Part shown: piece after piece, positions 48,708-60,089 of the stretch
Layout of the letters: the number at the start of each line of letters is the position of its first letter
Position numbering within the stretch: position 1 is the first letter of the stretch
Assembly: GCA_964017065.1 (NCBI GenBank)
Contig: OZ024790.1
Span: 11,048,403 to 11,112,402 of the forward strand
Reading direction: 5' to 3'
DNA: 64,000 nt
Source: Haliclona indistincta
Lineage: Eukaryota; Porifera; Demospongiae; Haplosclerida; Chalinidae
Made by a program: the position numbers and the translations under genes
Notes under the pieces: model-generated
Told to the model about the DNA's origin: nothing
Seen by the model: the letters and a program-made list of their open reading frames with translations, nothing else
The model's database searches: none

Positions 48708-50215
48708 TAACACAAACCAAACCCTTAAATGATAATTATAGTTTCTTGTATAGTTATTTATAGTTGTGTATACTGTAATAGTCTTGCCTCAATTAATATG
48801 AGGCATTCAGTATAGTCTGTCATTCTGCTACTCACAAGATAATTAATCAATAACTCATAATGATTGCAACCTGCTGCTTAGCTGAAGTTAGCTCCATGCA
48901 CAATGGAGTCAGTCCCTCATCAAGTCCTAACTACGCTATACCTCCCTGCCATTGCAGGTTCTATACAACCAGCTGTTAGTGAAAAAGAATCCTCAATAGA
49001 ACTCTTCCTCAAAAAGTTAATGAAAACACCTTGTAGCTGTCATTCATTCAAGGCCAACAGGCAGAGGAAGATAATATTCATACAAGCAAGAGAGACAGCT
49101 AGCAGAAGAGCTGAATCTAGGCTCACTGACTCTGGATTATGGTACTCATTTCAGCTACATATTATACACATGAAGCAGCTTGCAAATCATGCTGTTGATA
49201 TGATAAATTATATATTGTGAACCTCAGGCTTGCCAAGTTGCCACATAGATTGGTCACTTGGTAACGATGGCTTGGAGCCAACGTTACCATTCTATTCAGG
49301 CCTATAAACTTAAGAATTACACTTGGAGAGAAATGCAGCAAGTAGTAGCTAGACTCACATAAACAGGTATATACAGCTGTTTAACTTAGCACTATAAGCA
49401 GTTGCTGCTATCAGAGAACATGACAATATATCGCATAGTACCGTTTGGCTTATTCAACAGTTTTGGTTGATTATTTATTTTGTCAATGTTGATGATCTTG
49501 ATGAAATTCTTAAGTTTATAGGCCTGAATGGAATGGTATAACGTTGGGTCCAAGCCATGTGACCAATCTAGGTGGCAACTTGGCAAGCCTTAGGCTCACA
49601 ATATATAATTAATCATAATTATCAACAGCATGATTTGCAAGCTGCTATAATAATGTAGCTGAAATGAGTACCACGAGTCAGTGAGCCGCCTAGATTCAGC
49701 TCTGCTAGCTGTCTCTCTTGCTTGTATAATTATTGCCTTCCTCCTCCTGTTGGTCTTGAATGAGTGACAGCTACAAGGTGTTTTCATTAACTTGTTGAGG
49801 AAGAGTTCTATTGAGGATTCTTTTCCACTAACAGCTGGTTGTAATGGCAATGGCAACCTGCAAAGGCAGGAAAGTATGTATAGGAATGTATGTATAGGAA
49901 GGTATGTATGTATAGGAATGAAGGTATGTATAGGAAGGTATGTAACCTGCAATGGCAGGAAGGTATATCGTTAGTTAGGAGTTGATCTTGAGGGACCGAC
50001 TCCATTGTGCATGGACCTAACTTCAGCTAAGCAGCAGCTTGCAATCATTATGATTAATTATCTTGTGAGCAGCATGAAGAATGACAGACTATGCTGAATG
50101 CCTCATATTAATTGAGGCAAGACTATTAAAGTATACACAACTATAATTAACTATGCAAGAAACTATAATTATCATACAGCAGCAGGTGAAAATAGAGTTT
50201 GGTTTGTGTTACACA
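48708..50215. repeat. 1.5-kb inverted duplication
   Basis: The left arm (48708-about 49317, starting TAACACAAACCAAAC) and right arm (about 49504-50215, ending GTTTGGTTTGTGTTA) are inverted copies. Shared blocks include the ACTCTTCCTCAA / TTGAGGAAGAGT and TGCACAATGGAGTC / GACTCCATTGTGCA segments. The spacer is about 185 bp. The right arm has a local GGAATGTATGTATA minisatellite. ORFs in the two arms are mirror images and no function is seen. Confidence 0.85.
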
Positions 50216-50510
50216 CCATCATGCACAGACATTAATTATACTTACTCAATGACTGGATATTAAAAGTTCCTATAATATGTAAAGATCTATTTGACTGTTG
50301 TATAGCTATTAAAACTTCCTGATGGTTGTCAAGAGGAATGTATATGCCTTGGAGATCAAGTGCCAACAATCTATATCTCGTGACTATGCATGCAGTGCCA
50401 TTTATAGCTTCCCGTGTAGCAAGTATTTAAAGCACGAGAAGCACTGGGTGGGTTGTCAGAACACACCACTGATTCTCAAGAAGCTTAGTTAAAGTACTCG
50501 CTTATAGAGT
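50216..50510. other. Upstream region of the sphingomyelinase-D-like gene
   Basis: AT-rich with no gene. Presumed promoter and 5' UTR. TATTTAAAGCACGAGAAG near 50426 could be a TATA-type element about 85 bp before the ATG. Confidence 0.4.
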
Positions 50511-51560
50511 ATGAATTTTCTTGTCAATCTTGGACTTCTTATAGTCGGTGCTGCTCTACTTGTAGAAAGCTTGCCTCTGCAGAAAAACTTGAATGCATCT
50601 GCAAATGCAGAAGGTCAGTATAATTTATATCCACCAGAAAACACCTTTGTAAAACTTTGTTCATTGATTTTTTATCTAGATAATGTCAGCTTTCTGAGTC
50701 TACAGAAGAGGCCTATCTACAATGTGGCACACATGGTGAACGGTAATCACGAATTGAACAAGAAATGGGTGAAGGACGGCAATGCATTGGAATCTGATCT
50801 GCAATTCAATGCTGATGGCAGTCCACGGAGATTCTACCATGGTGTTCCATGTGATTGCTTTCGCACATGTACTAATGCAGGTGACATTGTTAAACATCTC
50901 CAAATTGTACGATCTAAAGCTCAAGACTCGTCACAAAATTTTGCCCTATTCTGGCTTGATTTGAAGCTTTCTAGTGTTGGAACACAACACCTATTGTCTA
51001 GTGGGCAGCAGGTTGCCAAGGTTGTCGTTGATAATCTTTTTCCAGCTGGTGAAACAGTTCCTCTTCATGTTCTTCTTGGAGTTGAACAGACCGATCAAGT
51101 GAATTTCTTTCGTGGATTCCAAGAATACATTGCAAAGGCAAGACCAGAACTGATGTCAAAATTTGGCTATGATATCAGTAAAACTCAATACACGATTGAT
51201 GAAATTCTTAATGCACTTAAAAGTGTGGGAATAACTGACAACATCTGGATTGGTGACGGTATAACAAATTGTCTTCCTAGGGGAAATAGTCGACTTGAAC
51301 GAATCCTGGCTAGACGAGACTCTGGGTCAGGCCCAGATAAAGTGTATGCTTGGACTGTTGATAAAACGTCGACTATGAGGGAATGGCTTAAGCTTGGAGT
51401 CGATGCTATAATTGCTAATTACCCAAATCGACTAGCTAGCCTTATTGAAGGTGAATTCAAAAACAGCGTGGTCTCAGCAACCCGTGCTACTGATCCATGG
51501 AAACGCATTACCAAAGATCAAGCTGTTCCACCAATACCGAGCAGCAGTGCTGACCAGTGA
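50511..51560 (+). CDS. Secreted sphingomyelinase D / phospholipase D-like protein (SicTox-type fold)
   Basis: 349 codons, or 327 aa if the 66-nt GT-AG segment 50614-50679 is removed as an intron (it is in frame and stop-free, so both forms are open). An N-terminal signal peptide (FLVNLGLLIVGAALLVES) is present. The TIM-barrel phosphodiesterase signatures are VAHMVNG (first His), ALESDLQF (metal-binding Glu-x-Asp), YHGVPCDCF (second His with a nearby Cys pair), LFWLDLKLS, and the C-terminal AT..DPW tail characteristic of this branch. Family members cleave choline or ethanolamine head groups from sphingomyelin or lysophospholipids. They occur in arachnid venoms but also in bacteria, fungi and non-venomous animals. 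Role here unknown (digestion, defence or lipid turnover). No disabling change is seen. Confidence 0.85.
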   Translation: MNFLVNLGLLIVGAALLVESLPLQKNLNASANAEGQYNLYPPENTFVKLCSLIFYLDNVSFLSLQKRPIYNVAHMVNGNHELNKKWVKDGNALESDLQFNADGSPRRFYHGVPCDCFRTCTNAGDIVKHLQIVRSKAQDSSQNFALFWLDLKLSSVGTQHLLSSGQQVAKVVVDNLFPAGETVPLHVLLGVEQTDQVNFFRGFQEYIAKARPELMSKFGYDISKTQYTIDEILNALKSVGITDNIWIGDGITNCLPRGNSRLERILARRDSGSGPDKVYAWTVDKTSTMREWLKLGVDAIIANYPNRLASLIEGEFKNSVVSATRATDPWKRITKDQAVPPIPSSSADQ

Positions 51561-52237
51561 AGAGAGTTACGCCGCCTTACATATGCAAGTAGTAACTGTA
51601 ATAATGATAGTTTGCTTTTAATTTCTTCACTGTAACATAATAAGTGCGCCATGGATCATGTGATCTTAAGAAACTATATTATAATATAATCATGCTAAAA
51701 GCTGCGGTCCTCTACTGCATGGTTAATGAGAGTACTGATACAAACGTCCTGCCGTGTTTATAATCATGAACGATTGACAAAAGTATCACAGGTAGGGATT
51801 TGCATGACTTCATAAGCTGCACCCATAGCACGGTATGTATCGAAAGTCGGGAGTAATTCGGAATACGGCCGTGGTTTTACTACAGTACTGCTATGCCATG
51901 GCTATTATGATTGTATCATTGCCTGCTCAGCAATGATATGTAGGGATAAAAATGGCAGAGTATCAAACACCAAATACTAATGTAGCTAAGAAGAAGTAGT
52001 AATAAGAAAAGGGAGTAGACGTAACTGTTATATACAAGTCATCGGTAATGGGCTAGACTATTCTCTTTACGTTTCCCCTCCATTCATGAATTCTTATTGA
52101 AGTATACTATTCCTGAAGTCAAAGCATTTGCAGTAAATTTGGTTGTATGGTTAACTTCCATGGATGTGTAGCAATTTTAATACTGACAAACACACACACT
52201 GCTATTACGTCTGGAGAAACCGCTGGAAGAAGGTCTT
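51561..52237. other. Intergenic stretch, no gene seen
   Basis: AT-rich. From about 52090 it begins to match the region upstream of PAO copy G (GTTAACTTCCATGGATGTGTAGC). Confidence 0.6.
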
Positions 52238-53724
52238 TAAGGAAGCTGCACGACTTTTCTGTCTCTCGCTCAGTCTCGTTTACGCAAGAACTGAAAATCG
52301 CTGCTTTGCGCTAGAGAGCGGCTATGACGCCGATGTCCTAATACTTGGTGCTGGGATGTCTGGGATTAGTGCTGCAAAGAGTCTGCAAGAGAATGGCGTC
52401 GATGATTTCATGATTATCGAGGCTCAGGATCGCATCATGGGGTGGACGCCGAATGCTCAGCAGAGTTTGGCGGAATTTGATTAGAACTTGGAGAGCAGTG
52501 GATATTTGGAATACACTTTCCAAAAGATCCTCCGAGTCCCTTTAGTGATCACAATGATATTCAACGACTGATTGATCGGTGTGGTATCAAGGGTTTTAAC
52601 TTCAGGAATGAATCAAAGGCATTCCATTATGTAGATGGAAAATTGATTGACAATGAAATAGTCGAGACGGGTGTACGAGTTTTACAATTTGACCATAGCT
52701 ACTGTGATTGAAGAAGCTGCAAAGAGGAGGAAGAAAGGACTTCCTGATGTACCAATTAGACAGGCACTTACTGATATAGGATGGGTACCTGATACGCCAT
52801 TCAAGAAACTCATGGAATGGGACTTCTTTGACTTTTTCTATCAGCAACTTCCAGAGACTGCATGCTTCGCATTTTAGAACTGTTCCTAAAAAGGCATTGG
52901 TTAATTTCAGTCAAAATGTGCTTATAATTTATACTGATCAGCGTGGCAGTGAACACTTGATCTATTGTATGGCTGAAGACTTTGGGCTAGCACCTCATGA
53001 CCCTCGACTGAAACTGGGCACTAGAGTCTATCGTGTACGTAATGGTGATTCATGTGTGTGTGTTGACACTGTGAGCTCATCGCTAGAGAGAAATACTTAT
53101 TGTGGCAAGCGTGCTCTGGTCACCTTTAGCATCGGTGTACTACAATCACCATTGGTTCAATTTGTTCCTCGTCTCCCTCGATGGAAACAAGAAGCCATCA
53201 ACATGTTCAGTATGAATCACATACATCGACTCTTCTTAAAATACAAGGAACCATACGCGTATTGGGACAATGTCACGTTTATTGATCGTTTGGATGAAGT
53301 GAAGGGTCGATATGCAGCTTTCCAACCTCTTGACTACTATCGTTACAATATTTCTCAGTCAGCACATGTCATCGTTTCTACAATGATTGGTGAGCAAGCT
53401 GAGATCATGGTCAAGCAGCCAATTTCAGAGATCAAGCATCATGTAAAGAAAGTGTTTGAAGAGGTATCCAGATGCAACGATACCAGATGCTGAAGATATT
53501 CTTGTCACTGATTGGAAAAATGATCCACTGTATCTTGGCTCAGCTCCAAAGCTATACGAGCAACAGACAGTACACAATATTCTAGCAGCTCCTGTTGGTC
53601 GATTGTTCTTCAGTGGAGATGGAATAGACAAGGTGTACAGTGGACAGCTTCATGGCACTTACTACAGTGGAGTCAATGCAGGTCTAACCATAGCAAACGC
53701 CATGGAAACAAATATAGTGTATAA
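52238..53724 (+). pseudogene. PAO copy F: full-length but frameshifted pseudogene
   Basis: Covers the signal peptide ([11 protein letters not shown]) to the C-terminal segment, but the initiator ATG seen in copy G is missing. The frame is broken by small indels near 52434-52490, 52673, 52861, 52927, 53254, 53463 and 53550. Several are short insertions that echo neighbouring bases (GCATCATGGGG, GACTGCATGCTTCGC, CCATACGCGTATTGGG). Between breaks the reading matches G (RRKKGLPDVPIRQ, FFYQQLPET) and the shared C-terminal part (DQRGSEHLIY, LFLKYKEP, SGDGIDKVYSG). The 3' flank matches that of copy D. Confidence 0.92.
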
Positions 53725-55462
53725 ACTGGCCTCCAAAGTAGTTAGTGTTTTGCCTTTAGCTTTGTATCATTTTCACTAACTTTATGATAAATTTAATGTT
53801 GTTAGAATTTAATCACCGCCAGACATGCACTCCCACAGGAGCGTACTGCGTACATAACTTCATTATTGTTCGACAATAATTATTTTTTAGCTAACAATGT
53901 CATTCTATTTTGTTACTAAAGGTGGTAGTGATTCACTAGTTCTACTGGTACTACTACTAGTAGTAGTCCGACGAATTCTGCTAGTACTGGTCTTGAGATT
54001 GACGGCTGCCAAGGCTTCAAGGGACTTCCCTCTTACATCATCATACTTGTCTTGTAACTATACCAGCAATGTCAAAAATAATTTCAAAGGTGTAATTTAC
54101 ATTAGCTCACTTCTTTCAAGAGTTGCTTGCTCTCTCTTTGCGTGATCTGTGTTCTGTTTTGCATTCCTGCTCGAGTTGGCGGCTTACTGAGCACGCCAGC
54201 TGCAAGAAGTGAGAAATAGCATCAAATGACAAGATAGGAATAGCTATTACCAAGGTTAGCCTCTACTTCAGTGCACTGTGCCTTGATTTGATCCAAGACC
54301 TGGTTGACTTTACTGACTGCTAGATCAGGTCCTTCTTCTTCAACCAGTGGTCTGTGAATTGCTTTATCACTTCTCTGCAACCGGCAGACTCAGCAATGAC
54401 TGAAATATTCATAAAAATAGCTCACAGTTAGTTTGATGGTGGTATAGTCACTGGGAGTAGCTTGCAGTGTTGGATGCAGTAGAGCTTGCTGCAGAGCTCG
54501 TGTGCACCTGTACACGTCTACAGGAGAGAAAAGATCACCATCATTGTTGTAAAATTTATAACCTGTTGAGATATATAGCTAGATGATAGTTATCATGCAG
54601 CATTGTAACTCATAGATTTCACCACGGAGCATGCCATCCATTATGTTCACTTTTCCAATAGTGACAATGTTGTGTTTGGATAAAGTCAATGGGACATTTA
54701 GTTTTTTAAGACTGTATTCAGAATACCGTATAGCAGGAAATTTTCGCAAAAGAAAATTTTCGCGAACTCGTGAGATAGAGCATTTCGCGAATAATAATTT
54801 ATTTTTGCGAATCAGCGCTATTGGCCTATCTTACATGTAGTCAAACTAAAAGGTATTTTGCGGATAAATTTTTCGCGAATAGCTTCTAATTCGCGAAAAT
54901 CGCAAATGATGCTGTATAATTTTTTCGATACGTATGATGCATTCTATAGCTACAGTGCTATGCCAAGGCTATAAATATGAAATTCTGAAGATATAAGTGA
55001 CCGGATCTGGGAAAATGAACCTTAAGGGGATCTGTCGTAAATGGAAATAACGCAAAATATTTAGCACTTTGAATTTCGTCAGCATCAATGTTGATGCAGA
55101 AATGATAAGTACTATCCTTGTTCTTTTGAATACAAAAGTGGTTTTTGACCCAAAAAGTCAAATTACTATGAATATCATGCGTTACTTTCATCTACTAGAG
55201 GTCCCCTTAAGGTTAATTTAATTTATTAATTCATTAAAGTCTATCACTTTAGATCATTATCTTCGAGTGAAATTTTAGGTGAATGAGCAAAAATTGAGGT
55301 GAAAGGCTATTTATTGCACTAAATTCCTGAAGTCAAAGCTAGCTTCCATTTGCACTAAATAGTTAACTTCCATGGATGTGTAGCAATTTTTATTACTGAA
55401 AAACACACGCACTGCTATCTGGAGCAAACGCTGGATGAAGGTCTTTACTGCAGGCCCAGGCC
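53725..55462. other. Spacer between PAO F and G with small repeats
   Basis: 53725-54740 matches the 3' flank of copy D. 54730-54920 is rich in TTCGCGAA/TTTTCGCG motifs in both orientations, a MITE-like repeat. 55018-55214 is bounded by inverted AACCTTAAGGGGA / TCCCCTTAAGGTT, a likely small MITE. No gene is supported. Confidence 0.65.
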
Positions 55463-56950
55463 ATGAGGAAGCTGCTCGTCTTTTTCTGTCTCTCGCTCAG
55501 TCTCGTTTACGCGAGAACTGCAAATCGCTGTCCTACGCTAGAGAGTGACTATGATGCCGATGTCCTAATACTTGGTGCTGGGATGTCTGGGATTAGCGCT
55601 GCAAAGAGTCTGCACGAGAATGGCGTCGACGATTTCATGATTATCGAGGCTGGGGATCGCATGGGTGGACGAATGCGCAGCAAAGAATTCGGTGGAATTA
55701 GAGTGGAACTAGGAGATCAGTGGATATTTGGAATACACTTTCCAGAAGATCCTCCGAGTATCTTTAGTGATCACAATGATATTCAACAACTGATTGAGCG
55801 GTGTGGTATCAGGGGACTCAATCCTAACAGAAATGAATCAAAGGCATTCCATGACGTAGATGGAAAATTGATTGACAATGAAATAGTCGAGACGGGTGTA
55901 CACGAGTTTGACAATTTGACCATAGCTACTGTGATTGAAGAAGCTGCAAAGAGGAGGAAGAAAGGACTTCCTGATGTACCAATCCGACAGGCACTTACTG
56001 ATATAGGATGGGTACCTGATACGCCATTCAAGAAACTCATGGAATGGGACTTCTTTGACTTTTTCTACCAGCAACTTCCAGAGACTGCTTCGCATTTTAG
56101 AACTGTTCCTAAAAAAGCGTGGGTCAATTTCGGTCAAGATGTGCTTATCATTACTGATCAGCGTGGCAGTGAACACTTGATCTATTGTATGGCTGAAGAC
56201 TTTGGGCTAGCACCTCATGACCCTCGACTGAAACTGGGCACTAGAGTCTATCGTGTACGTAACGGTGATTCATGTGTGTGTGTTGACACTGTAAGCTCAT
56301 CGCTAGAGAGAAAGACTTATTGTGGCAAGCGTGCACTGGTCACCTTTAGCATCGGTGTACTACAATCACCAGTGGTTCAATTTGTTCCTCATCTCCCTCG
56401 ATGGAAACAAGAGGCCATCAACATGTTCAGTATGAATCACATACATCGACTCTTCTTAAAATACAAAGAACCATTTTGGGACAATGTCACGTTTATTGAT
56501 CGTTTGGATGAAGTGAAGGGTCGATATCCAGCTTTCCAACCTCTTGACTACTATCGTTACAATATTTCTCAGTCAGCACATGTCATCGTTTTTACAGTGA
56601 TTGGTGAGCAAGCTGAGATCATGGTCAAGCAGCCAATTTCAGAGATCAAGCATGATGTAAAGAAAGTGTTTGAAGAGATGTATCCAGATGCAACGATACC
56701 AGATCCTGAAGATATTCTTGTCACTGATTGGAAAAATGATCCACTGTATCTTGGCTCAGCTCCAAATAAAGCTATAGGAGCAACAGACAGTACGTACAAT
56801 ATTCTAGCAGCTCCTGTTGGTCGATTGTTCTTCAGTGGAGATGGAATAGACAAGTTGTACAGTGGACAGCTTCATGGCGCTTACTACAGTGGAGTCAATG
56901 CAGGTCTAGCCATAGCCAAAACTATAAAAACAGATCCAAGACACCACTAG
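55463..56950 (+). CDS. PAO copy G: secreted FAD-dependent polyamine oxidase-like enzyme
   Basis: 495 aa, intronless, intact. Starts [17 protein letters not shown] (signal peptide), then RCPTLESDYDAD and [13 protein letters not shown]. Its middle third (DVDGKLIDNEIVETGVHEF, RRKKGLPDVPIRQ, FFYQQLPETASHFRTVPKK) differs clearly from A-D. From ITDQRGSEHLIY onward it is nearly identical to them. Functional motifs are complete (VELGDQW, LFLKYKEPFWD, SGDGIDKLYSGQLHG). The C-terminus AKTIKTDPRHH is unique. It ends just downstream of the convergent XRRA1 gene's 3' end. Confidence 0.92.
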   Translation: MRKLLVFFCLSLSLVYARTANRCPTLESDYDADVLILGAGMSGISAAKSLHENGVDDFMIIEAGDRMGGRMRSKEFGGIRVELGDQWIFGIHFPEDPPSIFSDHNDIQQLIERCGIRGLNPNRNESKAFHDVDGKLIDNEIVETGVHEFDNLTIATVIEEAAKRRKKGLPDVPIRQALTDIGWVPDTPFKKLMEWDFFDFFYQQLPETASHFRTVPKKAWVNFGQDVLIITDQRGSEHLIYCMAEDFGLAPHDPRLKLGTRVYRVRNGDSCVCVDTVSSSLERKTYCGKRALVTFSIGVLQSPVVQFVPHLPRWKQEAINMFSMNHIHRLFLKYKEPFWDNVTFIDRLDEVKGRYPAFQPLDYYRYNISQSAHVIVFTVIGEQAEIMVKQPISEIKHDVKKVFEEMYPDATIPDPEDILVTDWKNDPLYLGSAPNKAIGATDSTYNILAAPVGRLFFSGDGIDKLYSGQLHGAYYSGVNAGLAIAKTIKTDPRHH

Positions 56951-57004
56951 AATTTTAGATACATGTTGTCTAGGTGGTGGGTACACATTTCACTATTGCA
57001 TTAT

Positions 57005-59962
57005 TTAGTGTGAGTATAATTTCGTGACCAGTGCTCAGAAATAATTATTGTAGAATCTTACCAGTTGGGACTGCTTCTGTCATTGTTTGGTCACTATCCA
57101 CCATTAGAGCCTCATAACCTTGATAGCGTTTTGGTAAGTTCCTGCACCTCTTTCTCTCTTCTCTCCTTCTTGCTCTAAACTCCTCGTCAACCGAGAGAGA
57201 AACGATAGGAGTGGCGCTCTTTTTGACATCCGATTTCACCTGCTCACGCTCACTACCATCACCCTCACTAGGCTCCTCCCCATCCACACCCCCTCTATCA
57301 TTCAACAGCGGCTGTAGAATTACATCATTACGACATGGTCAAAGCATTCCCACAATCAGAAGCTACTTGTGGGTAATATTGTAGCTCTGAGCACAGAATT
57401 TCTACAAATTATAGTCTTACCTGAGTCAAGAATATTCCTGGGAAGTTGTTTTGAGTCTCTGCATGTTTTTGACTCTCTCCCTCCGTATTTCTGCTCTTGC
57501 TGCTGAAAGATGAGAAAGAAGACTCCTCTGAGAGAGTGTCAAGTTCGCTGTATTCCAGCGGGTCAGTTGGTGAGCATGTTATAGAAAGCAGAGGAGGCGG
57601 CGGCTCTATAGCTGGTAGCAATGGTTGCTTAGGGATGGTGGGTGGAGGAGATGTGGACACCTAATAAAAGAGAGACGCATCACTGAAAAATTTATTATCA
57701 AATAAAAACCGCAAGAAATCACTTTATAGCAGCTATACATTTGTACGTGACTTATTATAGCATCAGTTGTATATATGCACATAAGTACAATACACTGTAC
57801 CTTTTTGAATGATTTAGCTTTCATTCTGATGAGCATTTTCTCTTTGGGAATTGTATCAGTTCTGTATGCGTACACATGATTGAACACACAGGTTATAAAT
57901 ATTATTATTAAGCTCATCATAACAGTACCTAATTATTTTAATACTGCAAGCATCGACTAACTGCTCTTTCAGAGAATCTGGAAGACCTGCAAACACATTA
58001 CACAACAATGATGTCATGTGCAATGTTTTCCACTAACCATTGTTCAGACTGACTATAGGATTTCCTGTAATAATCAGTTCCTTCAGCTGAGGAAAGACAC
58101 TGCACGGCAGCAGTCCTTGAGCAGACATAACCTGGAAACAGGATTATGAAGCAATGGATTGTAGCAGGAGCTGAGTAATTACCAGGTTGTTGGCTAGACG
58201 AAGAGTCTTGAGCTCTGGAAAAGGTGCTATGTTGCTGTTCACTGTCTTACTAGAAGAGGCAGTTGGAGGTAGTGCTTGAGGTTGCACAGGAACATCAACA
58301 GATACAGTTGTTGCTTGGTTCTCTTGAAGAGAACAATCGAGAGAGCTATTAGTCGCTACTCCATGCTCATGTTTAGGTGAATCATTTTGTTCTGTATCTT
58401 GTCTCTGTGACTCAGTTGCTGTTAATTGTTCTGGTGTGTCAGCCCTTGTTTTGGCTTCTTCCTGTTGAACTTCATTTGAGGAGTCCATCATTTTTACATG
58501 AGCTGGATTGAGCAGTTGAAGATGTGGTATAACATAGATCTCATTGTTGTCTAGATTCAAATAGCTCAGCCTGAAAGGAGTACATGATTCAGATGAGCTC
58601 TCTGTCTCTCTCACTCACTTTCTGAGCCCTGCTAGAACAGCGAATGTACTCGTGTCTGTCAGTCGATTGTCATCGAGCCACAGTCGCTCAAGTTTAGAGA
58701 AACGAACAACTGGAAACGTCTCTCTAGTACAAGAAAAAGAACTTTATTTTAACTTACATGTAAACATGGTACAAGCATAAAAGATGTCTGGACAACTCCA
58801 TATTAAGCCTACATGTGTGTGTGTGTGCGCATGCACGTGTGTGTGCGTGTGTGTGTGTGTGCGTGTGTGTGTGTGTGCGTGTGTGTGTGTGTGTGCGTGC
58901 GTGTGTGTGTGTGTGTGCGTGCCGATGGGAATCAGTTTTTTGCTAGTGATCACTCACCCTTCATTTTCTGTTGAAGTTGTGACTTGAGCAGGTCTGGACA
59001 TGTGCACTGGTAAAGCAGCAATACTGTTGCCTATAAGTGAAATAATCTCTAGTCTCTTATCTCCCTTTTCCTCTTTTCTCACACACTACGTCTTTCTCAC
59101 CAGTCAAATGAAGCTCTTTCAGAGCAGGAAGAAGACCGAGTGCATTGATAGCGTCATCACCAAGATTGTTGTATGACAGATCAAGCGTCAGAAGATTAGG
59201 AAAAGAGGTGTGAGTGAGAAAAGAAAATGAATTGGAGGACGCTATTCCGTTTAAAGAGAGTTCCAATTCTTGTAGGGCAGGTAGCGTCTCAAACTCCTCT
59301 ATAACATGAAAGTGATTTTCAACAATTCACTATCATGCATTAACGCTTGTCTGACCTAGAGAAAGTTGATTATCGGATGCACACAGGTAGACCAAGCTGT
59401 CAAATGAAGACAGTTCAGCACTCTTGACCTGCAAAAAGAGGAACGATAGTCGGTCACGATAGAATTACATGTATGTGCTGACCTCAGTGAAGTCCATTCC
59501 ACTTACGTCACACACACACAGATCTGACGGATCATCAACGTAACCTTTTTGCATCTAATGCATGGAATATACATAGGTGAAGTTCTTACTACTGATGCTG
59601 TCTCACCAAGCCTTCTTTGGTGAGTATCCGTGCATAGCGGGCACTGTAGGCTGGTGTATTCTTTGGCACAGACAGGTGGCTACCTGGGTGTTGCTGACTG
59701 TGAGCAACTGCAGCCGTTACTATTGCGTGTAGTCGCTTTTTCTGATCAGCTTGGTAGGCTAGGATCCATTCTCCACTAGTGCCTTGAGAAACATGGAAAG
59801 CAACATTGATGTATGGAAGGTGGATCAAATCAGCTTACTCTTTTTTCCTAGGCGGCGAGTAATCGATCGAGCAGGAAAACCAGCACTTCCCACTGTTCCA
59901 AGCAGGTAACTAGCCCCTGGTACTCCTCTTGGGTGATCCTCCACGTATTTTCCTGCAGACAT
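57005..59962 (-). CDS. XRRA1: XRRA1-like leucine-rich repeat protein, 13-14 exons
   Basis: Exons (minus): 59839-59962, 59607-59782, 59483-59554, 59356-59428, 59101-59298, 58958-59039, 58619-58723, 58183-58570, 58038-58131, 57929-57986, 57801-57861, 57421-57660 and 57062-57311. A possible last exon is 57005-57033. Phases agree and the sum is 1950 nt (649 aa). Signatures shared with vertebrate XRRA1 are [24 protein letters not shown], the LRR run [73 protein letters not shown] and IPKQPLLP. Its biological role is poorly known (named for X-ray response). Leucine-rich repeats suggest a protein-binding scaffold. The final intron would be only 28 nt, so the exact C-terminus is doubtful. It is divergent from BTBD19. 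Confidence 0.88.
58812..58921. repeat. (TG)n/(GCGTG) microsatellite in XRRA1 intron 6
   Basis: About 110 bp of TG dinucleotides with GCGTG interruptions. Confidence 0.95.
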
Positions 59963-60089
59963 TTTTCAGCGCACACGGCTGGTTAGCTACGGTTGCCACG
60001 GCAACGGGTACACACGTTACCATGCTAATGGAAGGAACTTCCTCGTTGCAAGTTGAAGGGCGTAGCTGAGAGGTAGAATAACGAAGAAA
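59963..60089. promoter_or_regulatory. Shared divergent promoter region (XRRA1 / BTBD19)
   Basis: 127 bp separate the two start codons. It includes GGTTGCCACGGCAACGG (60:GTTGCC-x-x-GGCAAC palindrome at about 59990-60007), which has the form of an RFX/X-box site (GTTGCCATGGCAAC). X-boxes mark ciliary genes in animals. This is a motif match only. Confidence 0.55.

Noticed and set aside
48903..49952. Mirror ORFs of about 105 and 118 aa
   Set aside because: They are the two arms of the inverted duplication, with no recognisable protein features.
58744..58987. Cys/Val and Thr/His repeat ORFs
   Set aside because: Both are readings of the TG microsatellite in XRRA1 intron 6.
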